From: Paenibacillus sp. FJAT-26967
Lineage (GTDB): Bacteria; Bacillota; Bacilli; Paenibacillales; NBRC-103111
Direction of reading: 5' to 3'
Length of the DNA stretch: 64,000 bases
NCBI RefSeq assembly: GCF_001541095.1
Contig: NZ_LMXH01000001.1
Coordinates: forward strand, 125,536-189,535
Part shown: piece after piece, positions 1 to 9,198 of the stretch
Position numbering within the stretch: the stretch's first letter is position 1
How the letters are laid out: each line of letters starts with the position of its first letter
Program-made: the position numbers and the translations under genes
Notes under the pieces: model-generated
Told to the model about the DNA's origin: nothing
What the model saw: only the letters and a program-made list of their open reading frames with translations
The model's database searches: none

Positions 1-95
1 GAATGCAAGGCAGTTGTAGTTTTTTTGAACGGAAAATTCCGGATAAAGCGGATAAACTAATAAAGTTTTTCGGCGATAATCGTTTATTAATATTT

Positions 96-109
96 TGTAA
101 ACGCTTACA
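96..109. promoter_or_regulatory. Catabolite-responsive element (cre), CcpA site
   Basis: The 14-mer TGTAAACGCTTACA fits the cre consensus TGWAANCGNTNWCA at every position. It lies about 110 bp before the secreted-protein gene at 216 and directly precedes a possible -10 (TATTAT at 110-115). CcpA bound here would be expected to repress that gene when preferred sugars are present; the repression itself is inferred. Confidence 0.75.
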
Positions 110-215
110 TATTATCTGGATGAATTGGGAAATAACGGTTATCCCATGCGGGAAAGGTACTGCTTGCCTGGTTTACCGTTTTTCATAGATAAACACACTA
201 GAGGAGGATGTTAGA

Positions 216-2129
216 ATGCGTAAACTTTTGAGAAAACAGATGGTGGGTGCCTTATCCTTGGTCCTGGCAGCAACTCCCCTCCTGCTTGTCACGCCCAAAA
301 CGGCGGAAGCGGCGGTAACGACTACGGCTATCCCGCAGCTGTTAATTACGGAGCTGATCCCGGATACGAGCAACTTTGCAGGCTACGACGCTTTTGAGTA
401 TGTAGAAGTGTACAACAACAGCTCGGCTACCGTCGATCTGAAGAATTATGCGATTAAAGCCGGCAGCTGGTCATCCAAAATCACCGATTCTTACAAGCTC
501 GGGCCGTGGGAAACAGGTGTAGTCTGGACCCGGAGAGGCGAAATCAGCCCGCTGGGCAAAGACGCTTTTAACAGCTATTACTTCCTCTCCTATGCAAGCA
601 AGCATGTACCGGACAATCGTCTTTATGTCATGGAGGATGTCGGCGGTTTTACGAACAGCGGTACCCAGACCGTGACGATTATAAATCCGGACGGGACCAA
701 TGCGGTTACGGCTTCTTACACGGCAACGGATGTAAAAGAAGGTAAAACGATTACATACCGCTACCCGGCATCGGGCGGGACCGCTATGCAGAAGATTGCG
801 GGAAGCCAGGAGCCGACTCCGGGCAGAATTGATCCCGGACAAGCGCCTGCGAAGCCTAAGCTGGACCAGCTTGCGCCTCAAGCACCGGCAGGCTTAACGG
901 CAGCAGCCGGCGGTGGGGAAGCGGCTCTAACCTGGGCTGCGAATCCGGAATCCGATGTGCTGCAGTACAACATCTATAAGAACGGCAGCCTGGAGTACAC
1001 CGTTCCGGCCGCTCAAACCCAGTTTACCGCGTCACTGCTGACAGGTAACGTTCCGGTTACGTTTGAAGTCAGCGCAGTGGATACGTCGGACAACGAATCC
1101 GCTCGTTCTGCCGCGGTGTCGGTGACGCCGTCTCATCAGCAGATTACTCAATCCGAGAGATCGGTTAATCCGGAAAGCAGCAAGTACCAGGCTTTGTGGA
1201 ACATTTCCTCAGACGGCCCGGTTATTCCGGGACTGGCACAGGATGCAGTTCCGCAAGGAATCGGTTACTATGCGGCGAATAACTGGATTCTTACCGTCTC
1301 CTATATGGAAGATGGCCGACCGGGCCCGCTGTCTATCGTAGACAACACGACAGGACAGCTGGTTAAGACAGTCCATCTGTACAACGAAGACGGCACTCCG
1401 TACGTCGGACATGCCGGGGGGATATCCGTAAGCCGGGATAACGCGTGGATCGCTTCCGGCAAGAACGTATTCCAGGTTAGATTGGCGGACCTGATTAATG
1501 CACAGGACAATTCGGAAGTTCGTTTTGCCGGACGTGTGCCTCTTCCTGTGAAGGCTTCTTACAATTCCTTTGCCGATGGCGTCCTTTGGGTAGGTGAATT
1601 CTACGAAAGCAAGAGCTACCCGACCGATCCGAGTCATCATATCACTAACCGTGACGGCGTACAGCAGTATGCCTGGACGGCAGGCTTCAGACTGGACCCT
1701 GTAACAGACACGTTCCGCAGCGAGAAATGGAACGGAGATGCCGCAACGCCTGCGGTGCCGGACTACCTCTTGTCCACGACCGATAAGGTCCAGGGGATTT
1801 CATTCATGCAGAATTCCATTGTGCTAAGTCAGTCCTACGGACGCAACAATGACAGTGCGCTCTATCGTTACAATAACCCGCTGCAAGAGCCTGCTCATGC
1901 AACAGGTACGGTAGGCACGACGAGTGTTCCGCTCTGGTTCCTTGACGGGCAGTCCGCTAAGGCGACCAACAGCAAGCTGACGATTGTCCCGATGTCCGAA
2001 AGCATCGTCCCTATCGGTAACGAGCTGTTCGTTCTGCTGGAGTCCGGTGCCAATACTTACCGCTATACGACTACTTATGTGATGGATCGTATGCTGAAGA
2101 TCAACTGGAACCAATGGGACCAGATGTAA
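216..2129 (+). CDS. Secreted lamin-tail / FN3 domain protein
   Basis: Residues 1-32 form a Sec signal peptide (MRKLLRKQ, then a hydrophobic stretch, cleavage expected after AEA). Residues about 40-165 look like a lamin-tail (LTD) domain (LLITELIPD, FEYVEVYNNSS, VDLKNYAIKAG). Residues about 220-305 resemble a fibronectin type III module. The last 300 residues are beta-rich with repeated short strands and could form a propeller, but I recognise no catalytic motif. Proteins with LTD plus FN3 are often extracellular and sometimes carry a phosphoesterase or nuclease domain; none is seen here. GAGGAGG at about 200 supports this ATG. A cre site upstream suggests carbon catabolite control. Confidence 0.75.
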   Translation: MRKLLRKQMVGALSLVLAATPLLLVTPKTAEAAVTTTAIPQLLITELIPDTSNFAGYDAFEYVEVYNNSSATVDLKNYAIKAGSWSSKITDSYKLGPWETGVVWTRRGEISPLGKDAFNSYYFLSYASKHVPDNRLYVMEDVGGFTNSGTQTVTIINPDGTNAVTASYTATDVKEGKTITYRYPASGGTAMQKIAGSQEPTPGRIDPGQAPAKPKLDQLAPQAPAGLTAAAGGGEAALTWAANPESDVLQYNIYKNGSLEYTVPAAQTQFTASLLTGNVPVTFEVSAVDTSDNESARSAAVSVTPSHQQITQSERSVNPESSKYQALWNISSDGPVIPGLAQDAVPQGIGYYAANNWILTVSYMEDGRPGPLSIVDNTTGQLVKTVHLYNEDGTPYVGHAGGISVSRDNAWIASGKNVFQVRLADLINAQDNSEVRFAGRVPLPVKASYNSFADGVLWVGEFYESKSYPTDPSHHITNRDGVQQYAWTAGFRLDPVTDTFRSEKWNGDAATPAVPDYLLSTTDKVQGISFMQNSIVLSQSYGRNNDSALYRYNNPLQEPAHATGTVGTTSVPLWFLDGQSAKATNSKLTIVPMSESIVPIGNELFVLLESGANTYRYTTTYVMDRMLKINWNQWDQM

Positions 2130-2159
2130 GGTAGGAAGCCATACCGTTTAGTTTGTAAC

Positions 2160-2205
2160 AAGAAACCCGCCGGATCTCTATGGAGATTGGCGGGTTTCTT
2201 GTTAA
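2160..2205 (+). terminator. Rho-independent terminator
   Basis: AAGAAACCCGCC pairs with GGCGGGTTTCTT across a short loop and is followed by TTGTTAATCTT. It closes the single-gene transcript starting at 216. Confidence 0.8.
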
Positions 2206-2286
2206 TCTTCAAGGGACAGGTACGCCTATATTTTTTATAATCGTTATAATACAAGGAGTGATGGAACTTGGAGAGGGAGGTTCTGA

Positions 2287-2565
2287 ATGGCTATATGCAT
2301 TGAATTCAAACTGATTAAAGTATGCGGCACGCTGGCTACTTATCAATATGGCGAATGTCTGAAAGAAATGGACGGACTGTTCGAAGTTGATGTGTACAAA
2401 CTGATGACAGGTGAGATTGCGGGAGATACGCCCATGAGCGAGGTTGTGCGTTTGCTGCCCTCTGCTACGAAGAGCGAGTTTATGGCCTATCGAGCTTTTC
2501 GCAAAATCCGCAATTATTATGCGGAGCACGGGGAGTATCCGGCTCAGGGCGGGTATTATGCGTAA
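2287..2565 (+). CDS. Small conserved hypothetical protein
   Basis: A 92-residue soluble protein with no signal peptide or membrane segment. GGGAGG lies 7 nt before the ATG. It contains LYS/ARG-rich helices near the C-terminus (FRKIRNYYAEHGEYP) and a Gly/Tyr-rich tail. I do not recognise a family and cannot assign a function. It stands alone between two terminator-like hairpins. Confidence 0.55.
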   Translation: MAICIEFKLIKVCGTLATYQYGECLKEMDGLFEVDVYKLMTGEIAGDTPMSEVVRLLPSATKSEFMAYRAFRKIRNYYAEHGEYPAQGGYYA

Positions 2566-2589
2566 TTAACAGCGGCGCTTACCGGACGA

Positions 2590-2637
2590 GATAAACAAAG
2601 AAGAAGCAGCCAAGCTGTACCTTCTTTTGTTTGTCTG
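2590..2637 (+). terminator. Possible terminator hairpin
   Basis: AAACAAAGAAGAAG can pair imperfectly with CTTCTTTTGTTTGTCT downstream, followed by T-rich sequence. The stem is AU-rich, so termination strength is doubtful. It lies just after the 92-residue gene. Confidence 0.4.
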
Positions 2638-2787
2638 GAGATTATTTTCTTGAAAATATTATGTAACGGAGTATATGTCAGTAGAAAAGGCGAATCATCG
2701 CTAATAGTAGAAGCCAAGGAATCTGAGCGATGCTGAGTTATAGCGAAGCAGTCATTCGTTTTCCGCTGCAGGTGCCTCATATGAACT

Positions 2788-3126
2788 TCAACAAAGAACT
2801 TCAACGGTAAATCCGCCGGGAGCTTCGATATAGAAGGTCCAGCCATGCGCTCTTTGCGGAGGCTCCACATCATAGCCGTCATCCTTCAATCGTTGATTGA
2901 TCTCGTTCACCCGCTCTTCGGTTTCCTGGATGAAGCCGATATGAAAGGTCTTCGGGTAGTTTACTTGATTACCTTTCATCAAGGTGAGCACCAACTCGTC
3001 ATCGTCGAAGAGTACAGCGAATGAATTACCGCGTGTATGCCGGGTTTGCAGATCGAAATACTTCTCCAGGAACTCCCGGGCTGCATGAACATCGTTTACC
3101 GTGAGATTGAGATGGTTTAGCTTCAT
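2788..3126 (-). CDS. VOC-family (glyoxalase-like) protein
   Basis: A single vicinal-oxygen-chelate domain of 112 residues, the usual length of one-domain members. The N-terminus (MKLNHLNLTVNDVHAAREF) shows the beta-alpha start with the first metal-ligand His, and the C-terminus (GFTVEVLC) carries the glutamate of the last strand. Members include glyoxalase, fosfomycin- and bleomycin-resistance proteins and dioxygenases; no substrate can be deduced from sequence. Monocistronic and transcribed leftward. Confidence 0.8.
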   Translation of the reverse strand: MKLNHLNLTVNDVHAAREFLEKYFDLQTRHTRGNSFAVLFDDDELVLTLMKGNQVNYPKTFHIGFIQETEERVNEINQRLKDDGYDVEPPQRAHGWTFYIEAPGGFTVEVLC

Positions 3127-3346
3127 CGGAATCGCATCCTTTTATAGTATTTTATTCCTTTAAATTAGCTTACTCTCTAATCTTACCAAGTTCAAGCGAG
3201 TAAGAATGTTACAAGCGCTTATTCGATAATTTTATGGCAGAATTCCGTCACATGAGATTAATCTATCTTTAAGTGTCCGATAGTGCTGAGATACTTATTA
3301 CATGTTCATACGTTCTATTTACCGGAAAATAGGAATTTAAAAATAC

Positions 3347-3392
3347 GTTAAAAGCGGATGTCCTCATTAGATGAAGACACCCGCTTTTGTTG
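3347..3392 (-). terminator. Terminator of the 3419-3835 gene
   Basis: AAAAGCGG(A)TGTC and GACACCCGCTTTT form a stem of about 13 bp around a 9-nt loop; read leftward it ends in TTTT followed by AACGTATTT. It lies about 30 bp past the stop codon of the leftward hypothetical gene. Confidence 0.65.
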
Positions 3393-3418
3393 TTTGCTGC
3401 AAATTAAGCTTTACCAAA

Positions 3419-3835
3419 TTATTTCTTCGGTTTTGGAAGCTTTTTAACGCCTTGGATTGATTTTGCTTTGATGGTTCTGCTCACGCCCGGAAGCGGCGAG
3501 AAGACACGGACCAGCTGCTCCTGCAGGACATTGTTGTTTTCAACCGTGAACGTATCGTTATCTATTGCGAATGTGTTCACAATCAGATTACGAGTAGAAG
3601 GAACTGTGACACGGATCTCGTAGTGGAAGGATACACCCGCCAGACTAACGGTTACGAACCGGTTCTGATTGGCACTGATTGTGACGAGCTGATTGAACAA
3701 GGATACACGGCGATCCCAGTCAATAACTTGTACCCGTACCGTTCTTGAACTGAAGTTGAGGTTGAGAATTTCCAAATGCGCCGCTCTTGTGGAACGAGTT
3801 CTATTGATTGTACCTGTGGATAAGATAACTGCCAT
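3419..3835 (-). CDS. Hypothetical beta-rich protein with basic tail
   Basis: A 138-residue protein made mostly of alternating hydrophobic and polar residues, as in beta sandwiches, ending in a basic tail (KAKSIQGVKKLPKPKK). The true start is the ATG at 3835 (MAVILSTGTINRT): AAAGGAGGTG sits 6 nt upstream and overlaps the GTG that would give a three-residue longer form. No signal peptide. I do not recognise the family; similar short beta-rich proteins are frequent in Paenibacillus, which is recollection rather than a search result. Confidence 0.55.
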   Translation of the reverse strand: MAVILSTGTINRTRSTRAAHLEILNLNFSSRTVRVQVIDWDRRVSLFNQLVTISANQNRFVTVSLAGVSFHYEIRVTVPSTRNLIVNTFAIDNDTFTVENNNVLQEQLVRVFSPLPGVSRTIKAKSIQGVKKLPKPKK

Positions 3836-3844
3836 AGTGACCAC

Positions 3845-4306
3845 CTCCTTTCTGAGATCATCATATGGTTTGTTCTATGAAAAGATGGCGGCTTTTGTAC
3901 GAGACTATTAAAAAGGGGTGAAAGACTCGGTAGGAAGAAGATCGGTTGGTAGTGGAAACCGGAACGGACAACCGATTTCGGTTCTTTTACGTTCATTTAT
4001 GTGCAAGGCCGCCACATGATCGGACCCGCTATTCTGCCGCTTACACGGCTGCGGATTATTGGAACGGTCATGTTATTGTGCAGACGGCGGCTGGATGAAC
4101 AGGCAGGTGTTTCTCCATTCAGATACTGTACGCAATCATGCGGCCCCCTTATCGTACTCTTCTTAGACGGGTTTCCTTCCTTAAGCCTACAGGAGGGTTT
4201 TTCTTTGTTTAGTAATTTTTTTCAGAAATATTCGAATACTAGAGAAAAAGCTTTTAAAACGGTGCTTTGTTGGTAATTCTGCAGTAAATAACTTATAGAG
4301 TGATTG
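3845..4306. other. Intergenic stretch without a supported gene
   Basis: About 460 bp with no ORF backed by a ribosome binding site. A hairpin AACCG-attt-CGGTT at 3970-3983 followed by CTTTT looks like a terminator relic, and 4176-4206 (CCTTCCT / AGGAGGG then TTTTTC) is another terminator-like element. A 91-codon open frame at 4001 starts without a ribosome binding site and has no recognisable domain, so I do not call it. Confidence 0.4.
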
Positions 4307-4335
4307 TTGACTTCTGACTGTTTAAACACTAAAAT
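4307..4335 (+). promoter_or_regulatory. SigA-type promoter of the MarR/MFS operon, with candidate operator
   Basis: TTGACT, 17 bp, TAAAAT. Just downstream the sequence ATTTCG-TATC-CGAAT (about 4336-4350) contains an inverted repeat TTCG/CGAA in an AT-rich setting. That is a plausible MarR operator for self-repression; the operator role is inferred from position. Confidence 0.55.
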
Positions 4336-4398
4336 ATTTCGTATCCGAATTATTTGGCTATGAACATATCTTTCGTCATGAAGGGCAGGAGTAAATGA

Positions 4399-4863
4399 GT
4401 GAATGAACGGATGAATGAGCAGCAGCGAATTCACCAGATTTTTAAGTCTTACCGGGAAGTAAATCACGCTTTCTATCATGTCCTGGCTAAAACCGCGCAA
4501 ATTCATGGGCTGACACGGGTTCAATTAATTGTGCTGAGGGCATTGAAGGATCATCCAGATATAGGTTTGAGCGAACTCTCCGAATGTATCCAACTTGGGA
4601 GAAGTACAACAAGCGGGATCGTGGAAAGGATGGTTAAAGCAGGTTTGGTGACGCGCCAGCGGCTGCACGCGGATCGGCGCAGCCTATCTCTTAATTTAAG
4701 CGAGAAAGGGGCCATGATCTGGCAGCAAGTCAAAGCAGAACATTTGGTGAAGATGACACCTCTGCTGGCTTTGTCTGAGGAAGATCAGCAGCAGTTATTT
4801 CGGATTAATGAACAAATTATAAACATTCTACAGAGAGTGAGAGATGATAACGACCATGAGTGA
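4399..4863 (+). CDS. MarR-family transcriptional regulator
   Basis: 154 residues, the normal MarR length. A winged helix spans about residues 33-105: recognition helix region LGRSTTSGIVERMVKAGLV and wing with the family's basic D-R-R-S (HADRRSLSLNLSEKG). The GTG start has AGGAG 7 nt upstream. Its last 20 bases overlap the start of the MFS transporter gene, so the two are translationally coupled. This arrangement usually means the regulator represses the pump and is released by its substrate. The inducer is unknown. Confidence 0.88.
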   Translation: MNERMNEQQRIHQIFKSYREVNHAFYHVLAKTAQIHGLTRVQLIVLRALKDHPDIGLSELSECIQLGRSTTSGIVERMVKAGLVTRQRLHADRRSLSLNLSEKGAMIWQQVKAEHLVKMTPLLALSEEDQQQLFRINEQIINILQRVRDDNDHE

Positions 4864-6370
4864 AGCTATACAAAATTTAAGGAGAGGCCCTATTGTGGCC
4901 TCTCTCCTGATCGGGGCCTTCGTCGCCCTCTTGAGCCAAACCTTCCTCAACGTGGCGCTGCCGGGTATGATGGTGGACCTGAACGTCAGCGAGAATACGA
5001 TTCAGTGGCTATCCAACGGTTACATGCTCGTCAGTGGTGTACTCGTACCGATTAGTGCATTCCTGATTGAACGTTTTTCAACAAGGAAGCTGTTTCTGTC
5101 GGCGGTAGGCCTGTTCACACTGGGAACGATGATTAGCGGTTTTGCTCCCGGATTTGAGCTGGTGCTGGTAGGACGGCTTGTACAGGCCGCAGGAGCAGGG
5201 GTTCTGATGCCGCTGATGTCCATTGTATTCCTGACGATTTTCCCGATTGAAGAGCGCGGTAAAGCGATGGGCATGATGGGTGTGGCGATGATTTTCGCTC
5301 CGGCTATCGGCCCGACTTTATCCGGCTGGATTATGGAACACTACTCCTGGAGAGCTTTGTTCTACATTATTATTCCGTTGTCGGTGTTTGCTCTTATCTT
5401 TGGCGCTTTCTCGCTCAAAAATGTAACCAAGACATCCAAACCGCGTCTGGACGTTCTTGGCGTCATCTTGTCTACGCTGGGCTTTGGCGGTATTCTGTAC
5501 GGCTTCAGTGATGCAGGTAAAGACGGATGGACCAGTACGGTTGTCCTCACCTGTCTGGCGGTAGGCGCAGTTTCTCTGATTCTGTTTGTCTGGCGTCAAC
5601 TGGTTATCGAGAAACCGCTTCTGGAATTCCGGGTCTTTAAATTCAATATGTATTCCCTCACGACAGTTATTAATGTCATTATTACGATGGCCTTGTTCTC
5701 CGGCATGATTCTTCTGCCGCTTTATCTGCAAAGAATCCGCGGCTTTACGCCAATGGAATCCGGGCTTTTGCTTCTCCCGGGTGCTATCCTGATGGGGATT
5801 ATGTCGCCGATTACGGGAATGATCTTCGATAAAATCGGTGCGCGCTGGCTATCCGTGATCGGTTTGCTGATTACAGTAGTCACCACCTTTGAATTCAGTA
5901 AGCTTACAGCGGAGACGACCTTTACGTCCCTCATCATTCTGTATACCGTCCGGAGCTTCGGGATGTCGATGCTGATGATGCCGATTCAGACGGCCGGTAT
6001 GAACCAGCTTCCGCAGCGTCTTAATGCCCACGGCTCCGCTATGTCGCAGACGCTTCGTAACGTAGCAGGCGCTATCGGTACCGCGCTGCTGGTTTCGATC
6101 ATGACTAACACGGCGGCTACTAAGGGTAAAGAACTGGCGATGGCCGCACAAATCAATCCGGCGGATCCGGCCAATCAGGCCAAAATGGCCGAGATTGGCC
6201 AGCAGGCAGCCATCCACGGCATTAACTTTTCTTTCGTCGTGGCAACCTGGATGTCTGTAGTGGCCTTGGTGCTGGCGTTCTTCATCAGGAAGGTTGAACC
6301 GCATAGAGAAGTGAAACATGTGGAGATTCCCGATGATCAGAAGGAAGCGGCTACCGCCTCAACCAAATAA
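4844..6370 (+). CDS. MFS drug efflux transporter, DHA2 (EmrB/QacA) type
   Basis: 508 residues with about 14 hydrophobic segments, the DHA2 pattern. Family motifs are visible: GRLVQAAGAGVLMPL in segment 4 and GWIMEHYSWRALFYI around segments 5-6. It would export amphipathic compounds by proton antiport in the cytoplasmic membrane. The ATG at 4844 lies inside the marR-like gene; an internal ATG four codons later is an alternative. The hydrophilic tail (HREVKHVEIPDDQKE) is cytoplasmic. Substrate not predictable. Confidence 0.88.
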   Translation: MITTMSEAIQNLRRGPIVASLLIGAFVALLSQTFLNVALPGMMVDLNVSENTIQWLSNGYMLVSGVLVPISAFLIERFSTRKLFLSAVGLFTLGTMISGFAPGFELVLVGRLVQAAGAGVLMPLMSIVFLTIFPIEERGKAMGMMGVAMIFAPAIGPTLSGWIMEHYSWRALFYIIIPLSVFALIFGAFSLKNVTKTSKPRLDVLGVILSTLGFGGILYGFSDAGKDGWTSTVVLTCLAVGAVSLILFVWRQLVIEKPLLEFRVFKFNMYSLTTVINVIITMALFSGMILLPLYLQRIRGFTPMESGLLLLPGAILMGIMSPITGMIFDKIGARWLSVIGLLITVVTTFEFSKLTAETTFTSLIILYTVRSFGMSMLMMPIQTAGMNQLPQRLNAHGSAMSQTLRNVAGAIGTALLVSIMTNTAATKGKELAMAAQINPADPANQAKMAEIGQQAAIHGINFSFVVATWMSVVALVLAFFIRKVEPHREVKHVEIPDDQKEAATASTK

Positions 6371-6430
6371 GCAATGAAGGCAAATAAACAATGGATGAGT
6401 CGCCAGCAGGCGCAACGGTCCATCTGAATG

Positions 6431-6479
6431 AATCTCCCTGTCAACTGCTCTAAATAGCAGCGGCGGGGAGATTTTTTTT
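6431..6479 (+). terminator. Rho-independent terminator of the MarR/MFS operon
   Basis: AATCTCCC pairs with GGGAGATT; an inner CTGCT/AGCAG stem lies in the loop; eight or more T follow. Confidence 0.8.
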
Positions 6480-6606
6480 ATCAGAAAAGGATGTGAATTT
6501 CCCGGCTCGAGGAAGCATGTCACAACAAGAATGATCTGTGAAGGAATTAGGATAGGTTTTGTCGAATTTTGGACGATATCAAGGGTTTAAAGGAGAGGAA
6601 TTGGAT

Positions 6607-6912
6607 ATGCGCTGTACAGTTTGCCAATGGGTTAAGATTGTCGATATGAATAATGAGGCGATGTCGGAGCAGTTATTTAATCACGGCGAGGTGGCGGGCG
6701 CGGCTCTATCCGTAGGCGCTACGGTCGTGACTCACTCGCTGGGCTTGAAGAAGTTCGAGATCGTATATGACAGCCGGGAGGGAATCGAGCCGGCCCGCTC
6801 CAAAATCGTCGACATTGAAGTCGACATGCTGAACGAGCCGTCCACGACACGTGTCTATCTGGAGCCTCAGGTGCTGATCCTCGGGCAGCACGATGTAGGC
6901 GAGACCGAGTAA
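6607..6912 (+). CDS. Hypothetical protein with an N-terminal CxxC
   Basis: About 101 residues from the ATG at 6607 (MRCTVCQWVKIVDM). The first residues hold C-x-x-C, a possible metal or redox site, followed by a region with two glycine/alanine-rich strands (VAGAALSVGATVV) and acidic C-terminal strands. AGGAGAGGAA lies just upstream; the TTG at 6601 is an alternative start, and the longer frame from 6559 lacks a ribosome binding site. I do not recognise the family. Confidence 0.55.
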   Translation: MRCTVCQWVKIVDMNNEAMSEQLFNHGEVAGAALSVGATVVTHSLGLKKFEIVYDSREGIEPARSKIVDIEVDMLNEPSTTRVYLEPQVLILGQHDVGETE

Positions 6913-7171
6913 GAACCTGCAGACGGAAGGTCCGGGAGGCTAAGCCAACCGGTGAGCGGAGGGTTCTTCGGGAGCGTGTATAAGATGCGCCTGCAGCCAG
7001 ACGCTGCAGAGTGGCATCGTCTGCAATCTCCGGATGGATGTGATGTGGCGCAAAGTTAGGCCCTCCTAGTCAAGACTCTGAACATTCCTTGACGGTAATG
7101 GATTCTTCCTTGTGAATGAGCTATCATGAAGGAAGTGAGATTACCGCTGCGTATAAAAGGAGAATTCGACT
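6913..7171. other. Intergenic region
   Basis: 260 bp, GC-rich in its first half with several short inverted repeats (for example CAGACG/CGTCTG near 6995-7025). I see no convincing ORF, terminator or promoter apart from a possible TTGACG near 7090. An AAAGGAG ribosome binding site for the next gene closes the region. Confidence 0.3.
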
Positions 7172-7546
7172 ATGATGCGTTTGTTTCTGATGCTGGGAAG
7201 CATCAACGCGTTTCTTTCCGTAGCGCTGGGTGCTTTTGGCGCACATATTCTGGAGGAACGCATTTCGGCCGATATGCTTGAGGTTTATCAGACCGGCATT
7301 CAATATCACATGATGCATGCTCTGGGTCTGATTGTTGTAGCTTTGCTGGCTGACCGATTGCCGAAGAGTCCCGGACTTGTAAAGATTGCAGGCTGGGCGA
7401 TCTTGATCGGCATCATTCTGTTCTCTGGAAGCCTCTATGTTCTCAGTTTGACAGGTATCAAGGTTCTGGGCGCGGTGACACCGCTGGGCGGAGTTGCGTT
7501 CCTGTTTGGCTGGACTATGCTCGCTGTCGCAGCCTCAAAGAAGTAA
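7172..7546 (+). CDS. DUF423 family membrane protein
   Basis: 124 residues with four hydrophobic helices, the size and pattern of the DUF423/YwdK family (N-terminal FLMLGSINAFLSVALGAFGAHIL with the family's GAFGAH). AAAGGAG lies 10 nt upstream. The molecular function of the family is not established. Single gene followed by a terminator. Confidence 0.85.
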   Translation: MMRLFLMLGSINAFLSVALGAFGAHILEERISADMLEVYQTGIQYHMMHALGLIVVALLADRLPKSPGLVKIAGWAILIGIILFSGSLYVLSLTGIKVLGAVTPLGGVAFLFGWTMLAVAASKK

Positions 7547-7573
7547 GAGCCGGTTCTCACCGGCTCTTTCTTT
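7546..7573 (+). terminator. Rho-independent terminator
   Basis: AGAGCCGG-TTCTCA-CCGGCTCT followed by TTCTTT, directly after the DUF423 stop codon. Confidence 0.8.
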
Positions 7574-7719
7574 ATGCGTCTTTCGTCATAAAAGCAGGAA
7601 TTTTGCAGGATTGTGTAGAAAGTATCCATTTACAGGAATTGGCCTATCGGTAAAACCATGAATCGGATAGGAAACGGACTGCATACCTGAATTCATCCTT
7701 CTGGTGGAAAGGAATATCT

Positions 7720-9198
7720 ATGCTGGCGTCATTCACCTTAAAAGAGGATAATGAGGGACTGAATGAATCGGACCCTATGTTCGCTCACGCGTTCCATCAC
7801 GCTTTAATCGGTTTGGCGGTTGTCAGCCGGGAGGGAAGGTTCCTGCGGGTTAATCACTCGCTGTGCGAGCTGCTCGGTTACAAGCCGGAGGAGCTGCTCT
7901 CGGCCAATGCGGAAGATCTGCTGGTTTCTTCCGAAGATCTGCGGTTTCTCGCCGACGCATCCGGTCCTAGTGCCGCAAACTCACGCCAGATCGAGAAATC
8001 TTATACAAGCAGGACCGGAGAACCCCGGTGGGGCCTGCTTAGAATCTCTTCTTTCCGCACGGGCGATGGAGAAGTACGTTTCTACGTCCAGCTTCAGGAC
8101 TGGACTTACCGCAAGCTGCTCGAGAAGAACATGAAGCGCAGCCGTCTTGAAGTCTGGTCTTTATTCCAGCATAATCCGGATACGATTTGCATTCTTGATT
8201 TGAAAGGCCGCATTGTCAGCTCAAACTTAGCCATGATCCGTTTCACCGGTTATGATCCCCTTGATCTCCGCGGCGTCTATATCCTCCCTTTTATCCTCCC
8301 TCAAGATAAGCAGGCAGCATGGAAATTGTTCGAAGAAGCTATGGCTGGCCGTTCTTCTACCGCAGAACTGTCTTTTTCACGCAAAGCTGGCGGGTGGGCG
8401 ACTATGGAAGTCCGTACTCTGCCGATTGTAGTGGGCCAAACTGTGGAGGGCATTTATGCGATTGCCAAGGACTTGAGCGGGCGCAAGAAAGCCGAAGAAA
8501 TGCTGCGCACCTCCGAGAAGTTGTCGGCTGTGGGCCAGTTGGCGGCGGGTGTGGCGCATGAAATCCGTAATCCTTTGACAGCGCTCAAAGGGTTTACGCA
8601 ATTTCTGCAGTCCGGCGCGGTAGCTAAAGAGACTTATTATGAAATTATGATGTCCGAGCTGAACCGGATTGATCTGATTATTACAGAGCTGCTCATGCTG
8701 GCTAAACCCAGGACCTCGGAATTCAAACGGCTAGATCCCCAGCTCATGATCCGGCATGTAGTGACGCTTTTAGAGCCGGAGGCGGCCCTGAATAACGTAC
8801 AATTCGTGATTATTGCCCAAAACAGCCTGTCAGATATGATGGGTGCTGAGAATCAATTGAAGCAGCTTTTCATTAATTTGCTTAAAAATGCGGTTGAATC
8901 TATGCCGGGTGGCGGACAAATTGAGATTAACCTGCATCAGGATACCCGTGAAAGCATATATGTTGAGATTAGAGACCAAGGATGCGGCATTTCTCCAGAG
9001 GAGCTCATGCGGATCGGTGAGCCTTTTTATTCGACTAAAGATCAGGGAACGGGCTTGGGAATGATGGTAAGCCGCCAAATTACAGAGGAACACAAGGGGA
9101 CGATTGAAATTGAAAGTGTGACGGGGGAAGGTACAACGGTACGTGTCAGGCTGCCCTTAAAAAGGACAACTCGAACAAAAGGGGCGGTGCGGTTATGA
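7720..9198 (+). CDS. PAS-PAS sensor histidine kinase
   Basis: 492 residues, no membrane segment, so a cytoplasmic sensor. Two PAS domains span about 20-130 (FAHAFHHALIGLAVVSREG) and 145-255. The HisKA domain has the phospho-acceptor His280 in GVAHEIRNPLTALKGF, a box typical of Bacillales sporulation-type kinases. The ATPase domain shows the N box (INLLKNAVESM), G1 (DQGCGIS) and G2 (GTGLGMMVSRQI). Its stop overlaps the start of the GGDEF-EAL gene by 4 nt. A response regulator is not adjacent, as with orphan kinases feeding the sporulation phosphorelay; that link is inference. Confidence 0.88.
   Translation: MLASFTLKEDNEGLNESDPMFAHAFHHALIGLAVVSREGRFLRVNHSLCELLGYKPEELLSANAEDLLVSSEDLRFLADASGPSAANSRQIEKSYTSRTGEPRWGLLRISSFRTGDGEVRFYVQLQDWTYRKLLEKNMKRSRLEVWSLFQHNPDTICILDLKGRIVSSNLAMIRFTGYDPLDLRGVYILPFILPQDKQAAWKLFEEAMAGRSSTAELSFSRKAGGWATMEVRTLPIVVGQTVEGIYAIAKDLSGRKKAEEMLRTSEKLSAVGQLAAGVAHEIRNPLTALKGFTQFLQSGAVAKETYYEIMMSELNRIDLIITELLMLAKPRTSEFKRLDPQLMIRHVVTLLEPEAALNNVQFVIIAQNSLSDMMGAENQLKQLFINLLKNAVESMPGGGQIEINLHQDTRESIYVEIRDQGCGISPEELMRIGEPFYSTKDQGTGLGMMVSRQITEEHKGTIEIESVTGEGTTVRVRLPLKRTTRTKGAVRL

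Noticed and set aside
471-881. Long antisense open frames opposite strong genes (for example 9867-11192 on the minus strand)
   Set aside because: They mirror the codon pattern of the real genes, lack ribosome binding sites and show no domains.
4001-4276. 91-codon ORF between the 3419 gene and MarR
   Set aside because: No ribosome binding site, no recognisable domain, and it runs through terminator-like sequence.
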